Source: Oceanicella sp. SM1341 (GTDB taxonomy: Bacteria; Pseudomonadota; Alphaproteobacteria; Rhodobacterales; Rhodobacteraceae). Taken from it: DNA of 32,332 bases. The stretch spans positions 1-32,332 of the forward strand of contig NZ_QRGC01000042.1 of assembly GCF_003448965.1 (NCBI RefSeq), given 5' to 3'. Positions 17,171-24,934 of the stretch are shown here, piece by piece (the stretch's first letter is position 1; each line of letters starts with the position of its first letter). A program made the position numbers and the translations under genes. The notes under the pieces were generated by a model. It searched no databases. It had not been told where the DNA came from and saw nothing but the letters and a program-made list of their open reading frames with translations.

Positions 17171-18057
17171 CGCTGCAGGTCGGCCGCGGGCGGGCTGCCG
17201 AAGCGGCCCTTGTACTCGCGGCTGAACTGCGAGGGGCTCTGGTAGCCCACCCGGTAGGCCACGGCCGCCACGCTGGTGCCGCCCGCCGCCAGCAGCCGTC
17301 GCGCCTCCAGCAGGCGCATCTGCCGCTGGAAGGCGAGCGGGCTGTACCCGGTCACCGCCTTGAAATGCCTGTGGAACGAGGTGACGCTCATCCCCGCCCC
17401 GGCGGCGAGATCGGCGATGGCCACGGGCGCGCTGCTGTGGCTGCCCAGCCAGTCCGCCGCCGCCCGGATCCGGCGGCTGCGCGGGTCGCCCGGGGCGAGC
17501 TGGCGCAGCGTGGCCCCCATCGGGCCCTGCAGCAGCCGGTAGCACAGCTCGCGCTCGTAGAGCGGTGCGAGCATGTCGATGTCGCCCGGGCTGTTCACCA
17601 GCCCGACCAGCCGGGCGAAGGCCTCGCCGGCAGCGCCGCCCAGCTCGGCCGCCGCCACCGCGCAGGCCTGGCCCTCCTCCTGGCGCGGCATGTCCTGCGC
17701 CACCCGGGCAATGCGCTCCGCCTCCAGGTGCAGGCTCACCCCGACATAGGGCAGGCCGGGGCTCGCCCCGGCGAGCTGGTGCGAGTAGGGCAGGCCGAAG
17801 GAGGAGGCCGCGCAGGTGCCGGGCCGCAGCTCGAAACGGTTGGCACCCATGGTGAGCACCTTCCGGCCGCGCAGCACGACGTAGAACATCGGCTCGAACA
17901 CCGCCGCGACAGGCGGTGTCGGGGTCGTGCTCGCCCAGACGGTCAGCCGCGGCACGGGGGTCGCCCGCCCCGCCGGGCCCGGCAGCCGGGCGACGAACGG
18001 GGCGAGATCCTCGAGCAGGCGGCGGGTGAGATGCTCCTGCGTGTCCATCAGGGCCAT
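17167..18057 (-). CDS. AraC family transcriptional regulator (AraC_N type)
   Basis: About 296 residues. The N-terminal half (PMFYVVLRGRKVLTMGANRFELRPGTCAASSFGLPYSHQ) is the cupin-like AraC_N ligand domain. The C-terminal ~100 residues carry two HTH motifs, IADLAAGAGMSVTSFHRHFKAVTGYSP and VAAVAYRVGYQSPSQFSREYKGRFG. Start is uncertain: ATG 18057, ATG 18048 and GTG 18093 are all possible and none has a strong Shine-Dalgarno. It is divergent from the SDR gene at 18367, the usual arrangement in which this regulator class activates an adjacent oxidoreductase. Ligand unknown. Confidence 0.9.
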   Translation of the reverse strand: MALMDTQEHLTRRLLEDLAPFVARLPGPAGRATPVPRLTVWASTTPTPPVAAVFEPMFYVVLRGRKVLTMGANRFELRPGTCAASSFGLPYSHQLAGASPGLPYVGVSLHLEAERIARVAQDMPRQEEGQACAVAAAELGGAAGEAFARLVGLVNSPGDIDMLAPLYERELCYRLLQGPMGATLRQLAPGDPRSRRIRAAADWLGSHSSAPVAIADLAAGAGMSVTSFHRHFKAVTGYSPLAFQRQMRLLEARRLLAAGGTSVAAVAYRVGYQSPSQFSREYKGRFGSPPAADLQR

Positions 18058-18366
18058 ATGGGGATCTGGAAGGATCAGGCAAGCCTGAGGCACGATCGGG
18101 AATGCCGCGCCCTGCCGGACCGCCTATCTCCCTGTCGCGACGGAGACCCGGGACGGCGCGCGCGCCCCGCGGCCCGCACCCCGCCACCGGGCACGTGCCG
18201 CCTTGCGCCTGCACTGCTGCGACGGCGGCGCGGGAGGGGCGGGCGGCCAGCCCTCCGGGGATCTCCGTCGCGTGGCTCACCCGGGCGCCCAGCGGGCCCC
18301 GCCGGCACCGTTCGCCGGCAGGGGCCCGTGGCGGCGCCCGGCAGACATGGCAGGAAAGGACAGACC
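18058..18366. promoter_or_regulatory. Divergent AraC-SDR control region
   Basis: About 309 bp between the divergent AraC regulator and the SDR gene. It is the expected site of AraC binding and of both promoters. The sequence is GC-rich with no clear -35/-10 pair; the stretch at 18060-18085 next to the AraC start is the least GC-rich. Paired direct repeats typical of AraC operators were not identified with confidence. Confidence 0.4.
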
Positions 18367-19107
18367 ATGATCGATCTCACCGGCAAGCGCGCCCTGGTGA
18401 CCGGCGGCTCGCGCGGCATCGGTGCCGCCATCGCGCAGACGCTGGCGGAAAACGGCGCCGACGTCGCCTTCACCTACCGCAATCCGGCCGGCGAGGTCGA
18501 GGCGGTGGCCGGGGCCATCCGCGCCGCCGGGCGCCGCGCCGCCGTCATCCGGGCGGACGGCGCCGACCCCGCGCAGATCGCCCGTTCGGTGGAGGAGGCG
18601 GTCTCGGCCCTCGGCGGCCTCGACATCCTCGTCAACAACGCCGCGACCGGCCACTACGGCATGATCGCCGATCTCGACCCGGACGACTGCCAGACGGTGC
18701 TCAACACCAACGTGCGCGGCCCCGCGCTCTACGCGAAGGCGGTCATCCCGCATCTCGGCCGGGGCGGGCGCATCGTCACAATCGGCTCGGCGGCGGGCGA
18801 GCGGCTGCCCTTCGCGGGCATCACCCTCTATGCCATGTCCAAGGCGGCGCTCGGGGCCTTCACCCGCGGCCTCGCGCGTGAGCTGGGCCCCCGGGACATC
18901 ACCGTGAACCTGGTGCAGCCCGGCTCGACCGACACCGCCTCCAACCCCGCCGACGGCCCCGCGGCCGAGGCCCAGGCGGCCGCGACGGCGCTCGGGCGAT
19001 ACGGCACGCCGCGCGAGGTGGCGAACGCGGTCGCCTTCCTCGCGAGCCCCTCGGCAAGCGTGATCACCGGCGCCACCCTCACGGCCGACGGCGGCGCGAT
19101 CGCCTGA
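18367..19107 (+). CDS. Short-chain dehydrogenase/reductase (classical SDR)
   Basis: A 246-residue NAD(P)-dependent oxidoreductase with a Rossmann fold. The cofactor loop TGGSRGIG is at about 11-18, NNAATG near 92-97, and the catalytic set is Ser141 with Tyr155-x-x-x-Lys159 (YAMSK). The C-terminal VITGATLTADGGAIA is the standard SDR end. The arginine in TYRNP after the second beta strand suggests NADP(H) preference, which is inference. AAGGA precedes the ATG. It is probably the target of the divergent AraC regulator, and is followed 159 bp later by a flavin-dependent oxidoreductase on the same strand. Substrate unknown. Confidence 0.93.
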   Translation: MIDLTGKRALVTGGSRGIGAAIAQTLAENGADVAFTYRNPAGEVEAVAGAIRAAGRRAAVIRADGADPAQIARSVEEAVSALGGLDILVNNAATGHYGMIADLDPDDCQTVLNTNVRGPALYAKAVIPHLGRGGRIVTIGSAAGERLPFAGITLYAMSKAALGAFTRGLARELGPRDITVNLVQPGSTDTASNPADGPAAEAQAAATALGRYGTPREVANAVAFLASPSASVITGATLTADGGAIA

Positions 19108-19266
19108 CCGGCGGCGCAGCCCGCGCCGGGGCCCTGCGGCGCGGGGTCCCGGCGAGCGTTGCGCACATGGAAACACCGCCTCCACGGCCTGCGGGGTTGG
19201 CGCGGGCCGCGCGGGTCTCTAGGTCGGGGGCAACGCGCGGCCAGGGGCCCGCCACAGGAGGTATCC

Positions 19267-20283
19267 ATGAAAAAACTCGGCTTTCTGTCCTTCGGGCACT
19301 GGAATCCTGCGCAGGGCTCGCCCCTGCAAACCGCGGGCGAGACGCTGATCCAGTCCATCGAGCTGGCCGTGGCGGCCGAGGAACTCGGCCTCGACGGGGC
19401 GTATTTCCGCGTCCACCACTTCGCGCGGCAGCTCGCCTCGCCCTTCCCGCTGCTCGCGGCCATCGGCGCGCGGACCTCGAGGATCGAGATCGGCACCGGC
19501 GTGATCGACATGCGCTACGAGAACCCGCTCTACATGATCGAGGACGCGGGCGCGGCCGACCTGATCTCCGGCGGGCGGCTGCAGCTCGGCATCTCGCGCG
19601 GCTCGCCCGAGCAGGTGATCGACGGCTGGCGCCACTTCGGCTACCGCCCCGAGGAGGGCGAGGACGGCTCGGAGATGGCCCGCCGCCACGCCGAGGTGTT
19701 CCTCAGGCATCTCGACGGCGAGGGCTTCGCCATGCCCAACCCGCGGCCGATGTTCCCCAACCCGCCGGGCCTGCTGCGCCTCGAGCCGCATTCGCCGGGG
19801 CTGCGGAACCGCATCTGGTGGGGCTCTGCCTCCGACGCCACCGCCGTCTGGGCGGCGAAGATGGGCATGAACCTGCAGAGCTCCACCCTGAAGGTGGACG
19901 AGGGCGGCCAGCCCTTCCATGTGCAGCAGGCCCGGCAGATCCGCGCCTTCCGCGACGCCTGGAAGGAGGCGGGGCACGCGCATGAGCCGCGCGTCTCGGT
20001 CAGCCGCTCGATCTTCGCGCTGATGAACGACATGGACCGGGCGTATTTCGGCCGCGGCGAGGACCGCGACCAGATCGGCCAGATCGACGATTTCCGCGGC
20101 ATCTTCGGCCGGGGTTACGCGGCCGAGCCGGACCGGCTGATCGAGGAACTGAAGCGCGACGAGGCGATCGCCGAGGCCGACACGCTGCTGCTCACGGTGC
20201 CGAACATGCTGGGCGTGGACTACAACGTCCACGTGGTGGAGAGCATCCTTACCCACGTGGCCCCCGCCCTCGGCTGGCGCTGA
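19267..20283 (+). CDS. LLM class flavin-dependent oxidoreductase
   Basis: A 338-residue bacterial luciferase-like TIM-barrel protein. The N-terminal strand LGFLSFGHWN, the flavin-region segments FRVHHFARQLASPFPLLAAIGARTS and IEIGTGVIDMRYENPLYMIEDAGAADLISGGRLQLGISRGSP, and the long helical C-terminus are all characteristic. Such enzymes use reduced FMN (or F420) from a partner reductase to oxygenate small molecules. AGGAGG at good spacing fixes the start at 19267. A strong hairpin follows 54 bp after the stop. It may share a transcript with the SDR gene, but the 159-bp gap leaves room for its own promoter. Confidence 0.92.
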   Translation: MKKLGFLSFGHWNPAQGSPLQTAGETLIQSIELAVAAEELGLDGAYFRVHHFARQLASPFPLLAAIGARTSRIEIGTGVIDMRYENPLYMIEDAGAADLISGGRLQLGISRGSPEQVIDGWRHFGYRPEEGEDGSEMARRHAEVFLRHLDGEGFAMPNPRPMFPNPPGLLRLEPHSPGLRNRIWWGSASDATAVWAAKMGMNLQSSTLKVDEGGQPFHVQQARQIRAFRDAWKEAGHAHEPRVSVSRSIFALMNDMDRAYFGRGEDRDQIGQIDDFRGIFGRGYAAEPDRLIEELKRDEAIAEADTLLLTVPNMLGVDYNVHVVESILTHVAPALGWR

Positions 20284-20789
20284 GCGGAGCGGCCGCCGGG
20301 CGCCGCCGCCATCCGGCGGGGCGCGCGCCACAGGACCCGGCCCGGCACTGACACGCCGGGCCGGACGCGAGCCCGCCCCCCGCGATACCGGCCCCCGTCC
20401 CGGGCCTGCGGGCGGCGCGGCCTCCGTGCCGCCCGGCCGGCGGAGGCTTCGGCGAAGCGCGAGAGGCCGGGCCGCCGGTGGGGCCGATCGGGGGCCATCT
20501 GCGCGGCTCCGCCCGCGGAGCCCGGCGCCCCGGACATCTTCGCCCCGGACACCTTCGCCCCGACCGGCGCGCCGCGCGCCCGCACCGCCGGGCCACCGGC
20601 GCGCCATCGGATGCTGGCGAGCGGGCCGGCCAGCACGGGAGCCTGCATCGATGTCCGCGCCCCCGGCGCGGACGGGGCCGCGGCGCGCGAGATATTCTGC
20701 CGGTATCGGGCGCGGGCTGTCTTGCATCCGGCGCGCGGCTCGCCATTTCCCCGCGACAACCACCGCTCGGCGCAAGGGGAGCATCGGAA
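20284..20789. other. 506-bp intergenic region with minor repeat
   Basis: It separates the LLM oxidoreductase from the antiporter gene. It holds a terminator-like hairpin (separate entry) and a small 15-bp direct repeat, unit CGCCCCGGACAYCTT, at 20526-20564 (2.6 copies). A lower-GC spot near 20690-20702 (GAGATATTCTGCC) could belong to the antiporter promoter. Frames are open but contain no recognisable protein. Confidence 0.5.
20337..20364 (+). terminator. Terminator-like hairpin after LLM oxidoreductase
   Basis: CCGGCCCGGC (20337-20346) and GCCGGGCCGG (20355-20364) form a perfect ten-pair stem with an 8-nt loop ACTGACAC. It has no T-tract but is very stable and well placed after the gene. 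Confidence 0.5.
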
Positions 20790-21764
20790 ATGATCGAGGC
20801 ATGGGGACCGCTTCTCGGGGGGCTGGTGCTGCTCGTGGCGGGGGGCGAACTGCTCGTCCGCGGCGCCGTGCAGGCGGCGGAGCGGCTGGGCGTCTCGCCG
20901 CTGGTGATCGGGCTGACGCTGGTCGGCTTCGGCACGTCGATGCCCGAGCTGGTGACCTCGGTGCAGGCAGGGCTCGGCGGCTCGCCGGGCATCGCCTATG
21001 GCAATGTCGTGGGCTCGAACATCGCCAACATCCTGCTTATCGCCGGCGTCTCGGCACTGATCTGCCCGGTGGTGGTGGCCCGCTCGGCCCTGCGGCGCGA
21101 CGCGGTGGTGATGCTCGCGGTCGCGCTGGCGTTTGCCGTTCTGGCGCCGCTGGTGCCGATGGGGCGGGCGGCGGGCGGCGTGCTCCTGCTGTGCCTCGTG
21201 GGCTACATCTGCTTCGTGATCCGCGAGGAGCGCGGCGCATCCGGCGCCGGCGCGCTGCATGACAAGGGCGCCGCGCTGGCCGGGGCCGACCCCGGGCTGG
21301 CCCCCTCGCGGCGAGGGCGCAACCTGGCGCTCGCGGTGGCCACCGCGCTGGCCGGGCTGGCACTGGTCATCCTGGGCGGCTCGCTGCTGGTGAGCGGCGC
21401 GGTCGACCTGGCGCGCGGCTTCGGCGTGTCGGAGACGGTCATCGGCCTCACCATCGTCGCCGTGGGCACCTCGATGCCCGAGCTCGTCACCTCGGTGATC
21501 GCGGCGCTGAAGCGGCAGGGCGACGTGGCGTTCGGCAATGTCGTGGGCTCGAACATCTACAACATCCTCGGCATCGGCGGCACCACGGCGCTCATCGCCC
21601 CCTCCCGCGTGCCGGAGGAGATCGCGGCGTTCGACGCGCCGGTGATGGTGGGCGTCTCGCTGCTGCTCGTGATCCTGGCCGCGACGGGGCTGCGGATCGC
21701 CCGGTCCGAGGGGCTGGTGCTGGTGGCGGGCTACGCCGGCTATGTCTGGCTGATCTGGCCCTGA
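20790..21764 (+). CDS. Calcium/sodium antiporter (CaCA family, YrbG-like)
   Basis: A 324-residue inner-membrane exchanger. The two inverted alpha-repeats are plain: GFGTSMPELVTSVQAGL plus GNVVGSNIANILLI in the first half (about 47-90), and AVGTSMPELVTSVIAAL plus GNVVGSNIYNILGI in the second (about 226-265). These include the acidic Glu residues that bind Ca2+. Ten hydrophobic helices fit the family, with a short polar loop (EERGASGAGALHDKG) in the middle. AAGGGGAG precedes ATG 20790. It probably exports Ca2+ in exchange for Na+. It is the last chromosomal gene before the prophage junction. Confidence 0.93.
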   Translation: MIEAWGPLLGGLVLLVAGGELLVRGAVQAAERLGVSPLVIGLTLVGFGTSMPELVTSVQAGLGGSPGIAYGNVVGSNIANILLIAGVSALICPVVVARSALRRDAVVMLAVALAFAVLAPLVPMGRAAGGVLLLCLVGYICFVIREERGASGAGALHDKGAALAGADPGLAPSRRGRNLALAVATALAGLALVILGGSLLVSGAVDLARGFGVSETVIGLTIVAVGTSMPELVTSVIAALKRQGDVAFGNVVGSNIYNILGIGGTTALIAPSRVPEEIAAFDAPVMVGVSLLLVILAATGLRIARSEGLVLVAGYAGYVWLIWP

Positions 21765-22127
21765 GGTCCGGCGCCTCCCGCCGCAGGGCGGGGCGCGCCG
21801 GGCACTCCGCGCCATGCCGGAGCCGGGCGGGGGCCCGGCCCGGGGGGCGCGCTTGCGCTCGGTGATTCGCGACGAGCGGCCGGCCGCTTGCAAGGGCCGG
21901 GGAGGGCGGGCTTGCGCCGGGAGATGTCCCTCCCGGGGACGTGCGACTGTCGGCGCCGCTCCGGGCCGCAGCGCGGCAACCTCAAGCGCCCGTGGCGGGG
22001 CGGCCCAGGCCGTCTGCCCGGCCGGCCGCAGCACTCCGACATCGCGGCCGGCGCGCGAACAGGCCACATGCACCGTGGCCGGGGGGCGGCACGATCTCGA
22101 TTCAGCGTCTGTAAGGGATTGTTTTCA
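21765..22127. other. Intergenic region between antiporter and prophage junction
   Basis: 363 bp of mostly very GC-rich sequence. I see no gene. The last ~30 bp before the junction (22098-22127) turn markedly lower in GC; this would have been the original DNA downstream of the tRNA-Thr gene before integration. Confidence 0.5.
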
Positions 22128-22175
22128 TGGTGCTGCCGGAGAGATTTGAACTCTCGACCTCTCCCTTACCAAGGG
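22128..22175 (-). other. tRNA-Thr(GGT) 3' fragment = prophage attachment site
   Basis: Read on the minus strand, this is the 3' part of a tRNA. It has loop TTGGTAA with anticodon GGT, anticodon stem strand GGGAG, variable loop AGGTC, T arm GAGAG-TTCAAAT-CTCTC, acceptor strand CGGCAGC, discriminator A and CCA. The 5' half is missing: the 27-31 strand would need to be CTCCC, and only the CCC remains before the sequence turns into phage DNA. The integrase gene starts 53 bp away. This is the att core left at the host side when a tyrosine integrase inserts into a tRNA 3' end. The intact tRNA should be at the other prophage end. Confidence 0.85.
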
Positions 22176-22228
22176 TTGATTGGGTGCGGCCCTGTTACCC
22201 GATGATTTCTAGGCAAGTGGAGGAAATA

Positions 22229-23257
22229 TCAAGATTTTTCAGTTATCGCAGGGCGCTCAGTCGGGGGTGTGTCATCCGACTGCGCACGTTTTGTGTCAGC
22301 CGATAGCGCTGCCGCAGCCCGCTTTCCGCTGTCTTTCGGATGGGTATACCGCTGCGCAACGAGGGCCCTGGACTTCCAACCTCCTGCGTCGGCGATCTCT
22401 GCTGGCGAGAAACCGAGTGCGTCGAGAGACGTGGCAAAGCTGTGTCTGCCGGGCTGGTGCGTTCCGAGGTACTCAAGGCCCGCCTCGGCCGTCGCCTTCT
22501 TGAGGGCCCGATACACTCCCTGTTTGTTGACGTACCCGAACACCAGCCCTTCGCGCGGCGGAAGCTCCCGCAGATCCTCCACGATTTCCGCCGTCAGGTT
22601 GATCAGGCGCGACTCGCCGTTCTTCGTCTCGTGCACGTAAGCCGTGGCGGCGTCGAGATCCACGTCTTGGGGCTCGATGGACAGGGCTTCGCCGAGCCTC
22701 GCTCCGGTTTGGTGCAGGAACAGCATGAGCGCCGCGAGATGCTTCGGTGCCCATGGCCGGGAAAGGCAGTGCGCTCGCAGCGCATCGATGTATGCCCGGT
22801 CGACCGCCTTTCTTCGCGGCGCCTTTGTGCGCTCCGCCTTCACTCTGATCGCGCCGCACCAGCCCTTGTCATGGGCGTGGTTGATGACAGCCACTGCCGG
22901 AGTAATGGCCTGCCTCCGGCGCGTGGCTGGGGATGCGCTCGGGTAGAGCTTCCGGGACGCATCGCGGATGTGGCCCGGTTTGATACTGGACAGCACCCAC
23001 CCCCTGAAGTGGCGGATCAGCGGCGCGAGGAAGCGCCCCTCACCACCGCCTTGCAGATAGCTGAGGGCTGCATCCTCGAAGGTGCGCACCGCCTCATCGC
23101 CGTAGAGGCCTAGCTTCCAGAGCCGAGCCTCGAGCGCCGCCCTGGCTTCCTCTGCTTGGACCGGGTCGCGAGTTCCAAGGCTTTCCCGAACGCGTCGGCC
23201 CTTAACGGTTCCTTGTGCGTAGGCTGTTCCTCCACGCCACACGATTTTGAGGGCCAT
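22229..23257 (-). CDS. int: Tyrosine recombinase / phage integrase
   Basis: A 342-residue site-specific recombinase. The N-terminal arm-binding part (KIVWRGGTAYAQGTVKGRRVRESLGTRD) and a SAM-like core-binding domain (about 60-150) precede the catalytic domain with Arg187 (TGARLGEAL), the His-Arg box HQPGRHSFAT (Arg271, His272) and the nucleophile Tyr304 (QRYTHP). The His box has one extra residue compared with the classic HxxR, a spacing known from other alphaproteobacterial integrases. It reads toward the att site. Its first 148 bp overlap the end of the HTH gene at 23110-23424 in another frame; GGAAAGAAG precedes the ATG. It should insert the phage into the tRNA-Thr gene. Confidence 0.95.
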   Translation of the reverse strand: MALKIVWRGGTAYAQGTVKGRRVRESLGTRDPVQAEEARAALEARLWKLGLYGDEAVRTFEDAALSYLQGGGEGRFLAPLIRHFRGWVLSSIKPGHIRDASRKLYPSASPATRRRQAITPAVAVINHAHDKGWCGAIRVKAERTKAPRRKAVDRAYIDALRAHCLSRPWAPKHLAALMLFLHQTGARLGEALSIEPQDVDLDAATAYVHETKNGESRLINLTAEIVEDLRELPPREGLVFGYVNKQGVYRALKKATAEAGLEYLGTHQPGRHSFATSLDALGFSPAEIADAGGWKSRALVAQRYTHPKDSGKRAAAALSADTKRAQSDDTPPTERPAITEKS

Positions 23258-23424
23258 GCTTCTTTCCTGATGCGTTCAATCTGGTCGGGGTAAAACACGC
23301 GCCTGCGCCCTCTCTGGTCGTAGTGCCGACCGGGCTCAAGCTTCTTCACGATATCGATCATGGTGCGGTAGCTGACGCCAAGCGTTACGGCAGCATCAAG
23401 CATCGAGATGGGAGCGGTTGGCAT
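23110..23424 (-). CDS. HTH protein, excisionase-like
   Basis: A 104-residue protein. The N-terminal 50 residues form a short winged-HTH of the excisionase/AlpA/MerR-like kind: SMLDAAVTLGVSYRTMIDIVKKLEPG, then a basic wing RGRRRVFYPDQIERI. The C-terminal half is basic and poorly ordered (KQRKPGRRSRLGSGS) and is encoded in the 148 bp that overlap the integrase in another frame. A strong GGAGGA lies six bases before ATG 23424. Position immediately upstream of int suggests a recombination directionality factor. A plain DNA-binding regulator is the alternative. Confidence 0.7.
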   Translation of the reverse strand: MPTAPISMLDAAVTLGVSYRTMIDIVKKLEPGRHYDQRGRRRVFYPDQIERIRKEAWPSKSCGVEEQPTHKEPLRADAFGKALELATRSKQRKPGRRSRLGSGS

Positions 23425-23464
23425 CGCTATTCCTCCACCGACCTAGACATTGAGCGCGGCGGCT

Positions 23465-23749
23465 TCATGCATCGCCGTCATGTTGAGCAATTTCCGTGCA
23501 GAGCTCCTCTGCAGCGTCGGCTGCCCAAATGAGTGCCTCGGCGAGAGCACGCGCGTCCTCGAGAGCGATCGATACTTCGATGCGCTCTTCAATCGGCCTC
23601 GTGATCGCCATCCCCACGATGGGAATTTCGTCAACCCCGTCGGAACCCGCGCAGTAGTGCACGACTGCCATGCCATCCGGGACGGCGGGGCCTTCCATGA
23701 GGTCCGGATCGGAGAACAGAGGGATAATGCGGTGGTCGGGGGTGGGCAT
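23465..23749 (-). CDS. Phage hypothetical protein, 94 aa
   Basis: A small acidic protein with no domain I recognise. The N-terminal half is proline-rich (MPTPDHRIIPLFSDPDLMEG) and the C-terminal half is a predicted helix (ALAEALIWAADAAEELCTEIAQHDGDA). GAGAGG precedes the ATG at 23749. It is in the leftward operon between the Gp49-like and HTH genes, with about 70 bp upstream and 40 bp downstream non-coding. Confidence 0.6.
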   Translation of the reverse strand: MPTPDHRIIPLFSDPDLMEGPAVPDGMAVVHYCAGSDGVDEIPIVGMAITRPIEERIEVSIALEDARALAEALIWAADAAEELCTEIAQHDGDA

Positions 23750-23819
23750 TTGGTGTCCTCTCGACTGGAACTGTATCTGATCTCATTCCGGGGAGCGGCT
23801 CGCGCTCCACGGCAGGAGG

Positions 23820-24308
23820 TCAGGCGGCGAGCTGGTCGCGAAGGCGGAAGCCGAGCAGGGGCCAAATCTTGTCGCGGGCATTCCCGCGCGCGATTTTCCG
23901 GCCGATCCCCTCGTTGAAGTTCTCCGGCGAGGCGCAGGCGCTCTCACCCGTGACGGTGAAGCCGTTCTGCAGGGTGAGGCAGCACACGGTCAGGCAGGAG
24001 CCCGGGAACACGTGGTAGTCCTCACCTGCGATCTCCGCGTCGATCATGTCGGGCGCGATGCTCTTGCCAGTCAGTCCCTTCGCCTGGATCTCGGCTGCGA
24101 TGGCCCGTTCGTCTTTGTTCACAGGGTTCTCCTTTTGGGTTGGGGCGATTGTTCCGGCGACTGGCCCAGCGGGCTTGCGATCCTCACCGGCCAGCCGCAT
24201 CGCGTGTTTGGCAGCATCCTGCTGGGTCGCGTGTGTTCCTCGGTGGATCATCTCGTAGGTGCTGAACGTGCCGTCGCGGTTCTGGCGTGTGGTGAAGCTG
24301 CTGCTCAT
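23820..24308 (-). CDS. Gp49-like phage protein with extra N-terminal domain and internal start
   Basis: 162 residues. The last 100 (NKDERAIAAEIQAKGL then FTVTGESACASPENF, GRKIARGNARDKIWPLLG) match the phage Gp49/66 family, a common early protein of unknown function. They are preceded in frame by 62 residues (MSSSFTTRQNRDGTFSTYEM onward) that I do not recognise. Two starts look functional: ATG 24308 with AGGAGG seven bases upstream, overlapping the previous stop as ATGA, and GTG 24122 with AAAAGGAG seven bases upstream at exactly the family start. The gene may therefore make both a 162-residue fusion and a 100-residue Gp49 protein. Confidence 0.75.
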   Translation of the reverse strand: MSSSFTTRQNRDGTFSTYEMIHRGTHATQQDAAKHAMRLAGEDRKPAGPVAGTIAPTQKENPVNKDERAIAAEIQAKGLTGKSIAPDMIDAEIAGEDYHVFPGSCLTVCCLTLQNGFTVTGESACASPENFNEGIGRKIARGNARDKIWPLLGFRLRDQLAA

Positions 24309-24934
24309 GCTGCGGCCTCCTGCATTGCGTGCTCGCCCCACTGGCCGGCCATCGCGGCGGCGATGCCGGGGAAGAACCGCGAGCGCTCGCGCCAGCGGTC
24401 GGGCCCGGGCGGCATGCGGTGCACGCGCGCCTCACGGCCAGCGACGATGTCGGTCGGCCGCAGCAGCGGCAGGTTCTTCAACCACAGGCAGGTGCGCTTG
24501 CTCTCGCCGTGCCCGTACTGCCACGGCTGCACGCTCTGCGCCGGCGGGGCGTAGTTCGCGATGCGCTCCTTCGCGTGCCGGTGCATCACCGGGTTCTCGA
24601 CCGCGACGCGCTCGACGGGAGCATTCCAGAAGGCGGAGAACAGCGCGGCGCCCTCGTCCAGCTCCGCCCACATCTCGGCGCGCGTGCGGCCGGCTGGCGG
24701 CTTCGAGAGCCACCGCACGCCGCTGTTGCACAGCCGGGTGCAGGGCGGGTGCGCGACAATGAGCAGATCCCAGCCATCGTTGAGCAGGTCCCGGGCATCT
24801 CCCCTGATGTGCTTGTTGGAGCGGTCCTCGGCCGGCAGCAGGTCGCAGGACCATGCGTCATGCCCGCGCGCCGCGAAGGCGCGACGCACGATGCCGGAGA
24901 ACTCGCAGGCGACCAGCACGCGCATCTCGGTCAT
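24305..24934 (-). CDS. Phage C5-methyltransferase-like protein
   Basis: A 209-residue protein with the start of a class I SAM-methyltransferase fold: MRVLVACEFSG (SAM-binding strand and loop), ARGHDAWSCDLLP, DGWDLLIVAHPPCTRLC with the Pro-Cys of C5-methyltransferase motif IV, and AVENPVMH resembling motif VI (ENP). It is much shorter than a full cytosine methylase and lacks a clear target recognition domain. Similar proteins occur in many alphaproteobacterial phages. No restriction partner is nearby. ATG 24934 overlaps the preceding stop as ATGA; the frame opens slightly upstream (GTG 24946). A role in phage DNA modification is plausible but unproven. Confidence 0.75.
   Translation of the reverse strand: MTEMRVLVACEFSGIVRRAFAARGHDAWSCDLLPAEDRSNKHIRGDARDLLNDGWDLLIVAHPPCTRLCNSGVRWLSKPPAGRTRAEMWAELDEGAALFSAFWNAPVERVAVENPVMHRHAKERIANYAPPAQSVQPWQYGHGESKRTCLWLKNLPLLRPTDIVAGREARVHRMPPGPDRWRERSRFFPGIAAAMAGQWGEHAMQEAAA

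Noticed and set aside
15871-19107. A 1078-codon plus-strand open frame through ChaC, AraC and SDR
   Set aside because: Only its last 246 codons (from 18367) are the SDR protein; the rest is Arg/Pro/Gly-rich shadow translation of GC-rich genes on both strands.
22128-22175. Functional tRNA-Thr gene
   Set aside because: D arm, 5' acceptor strand and half of the anticodon stem are missing; it is only the att remnant.
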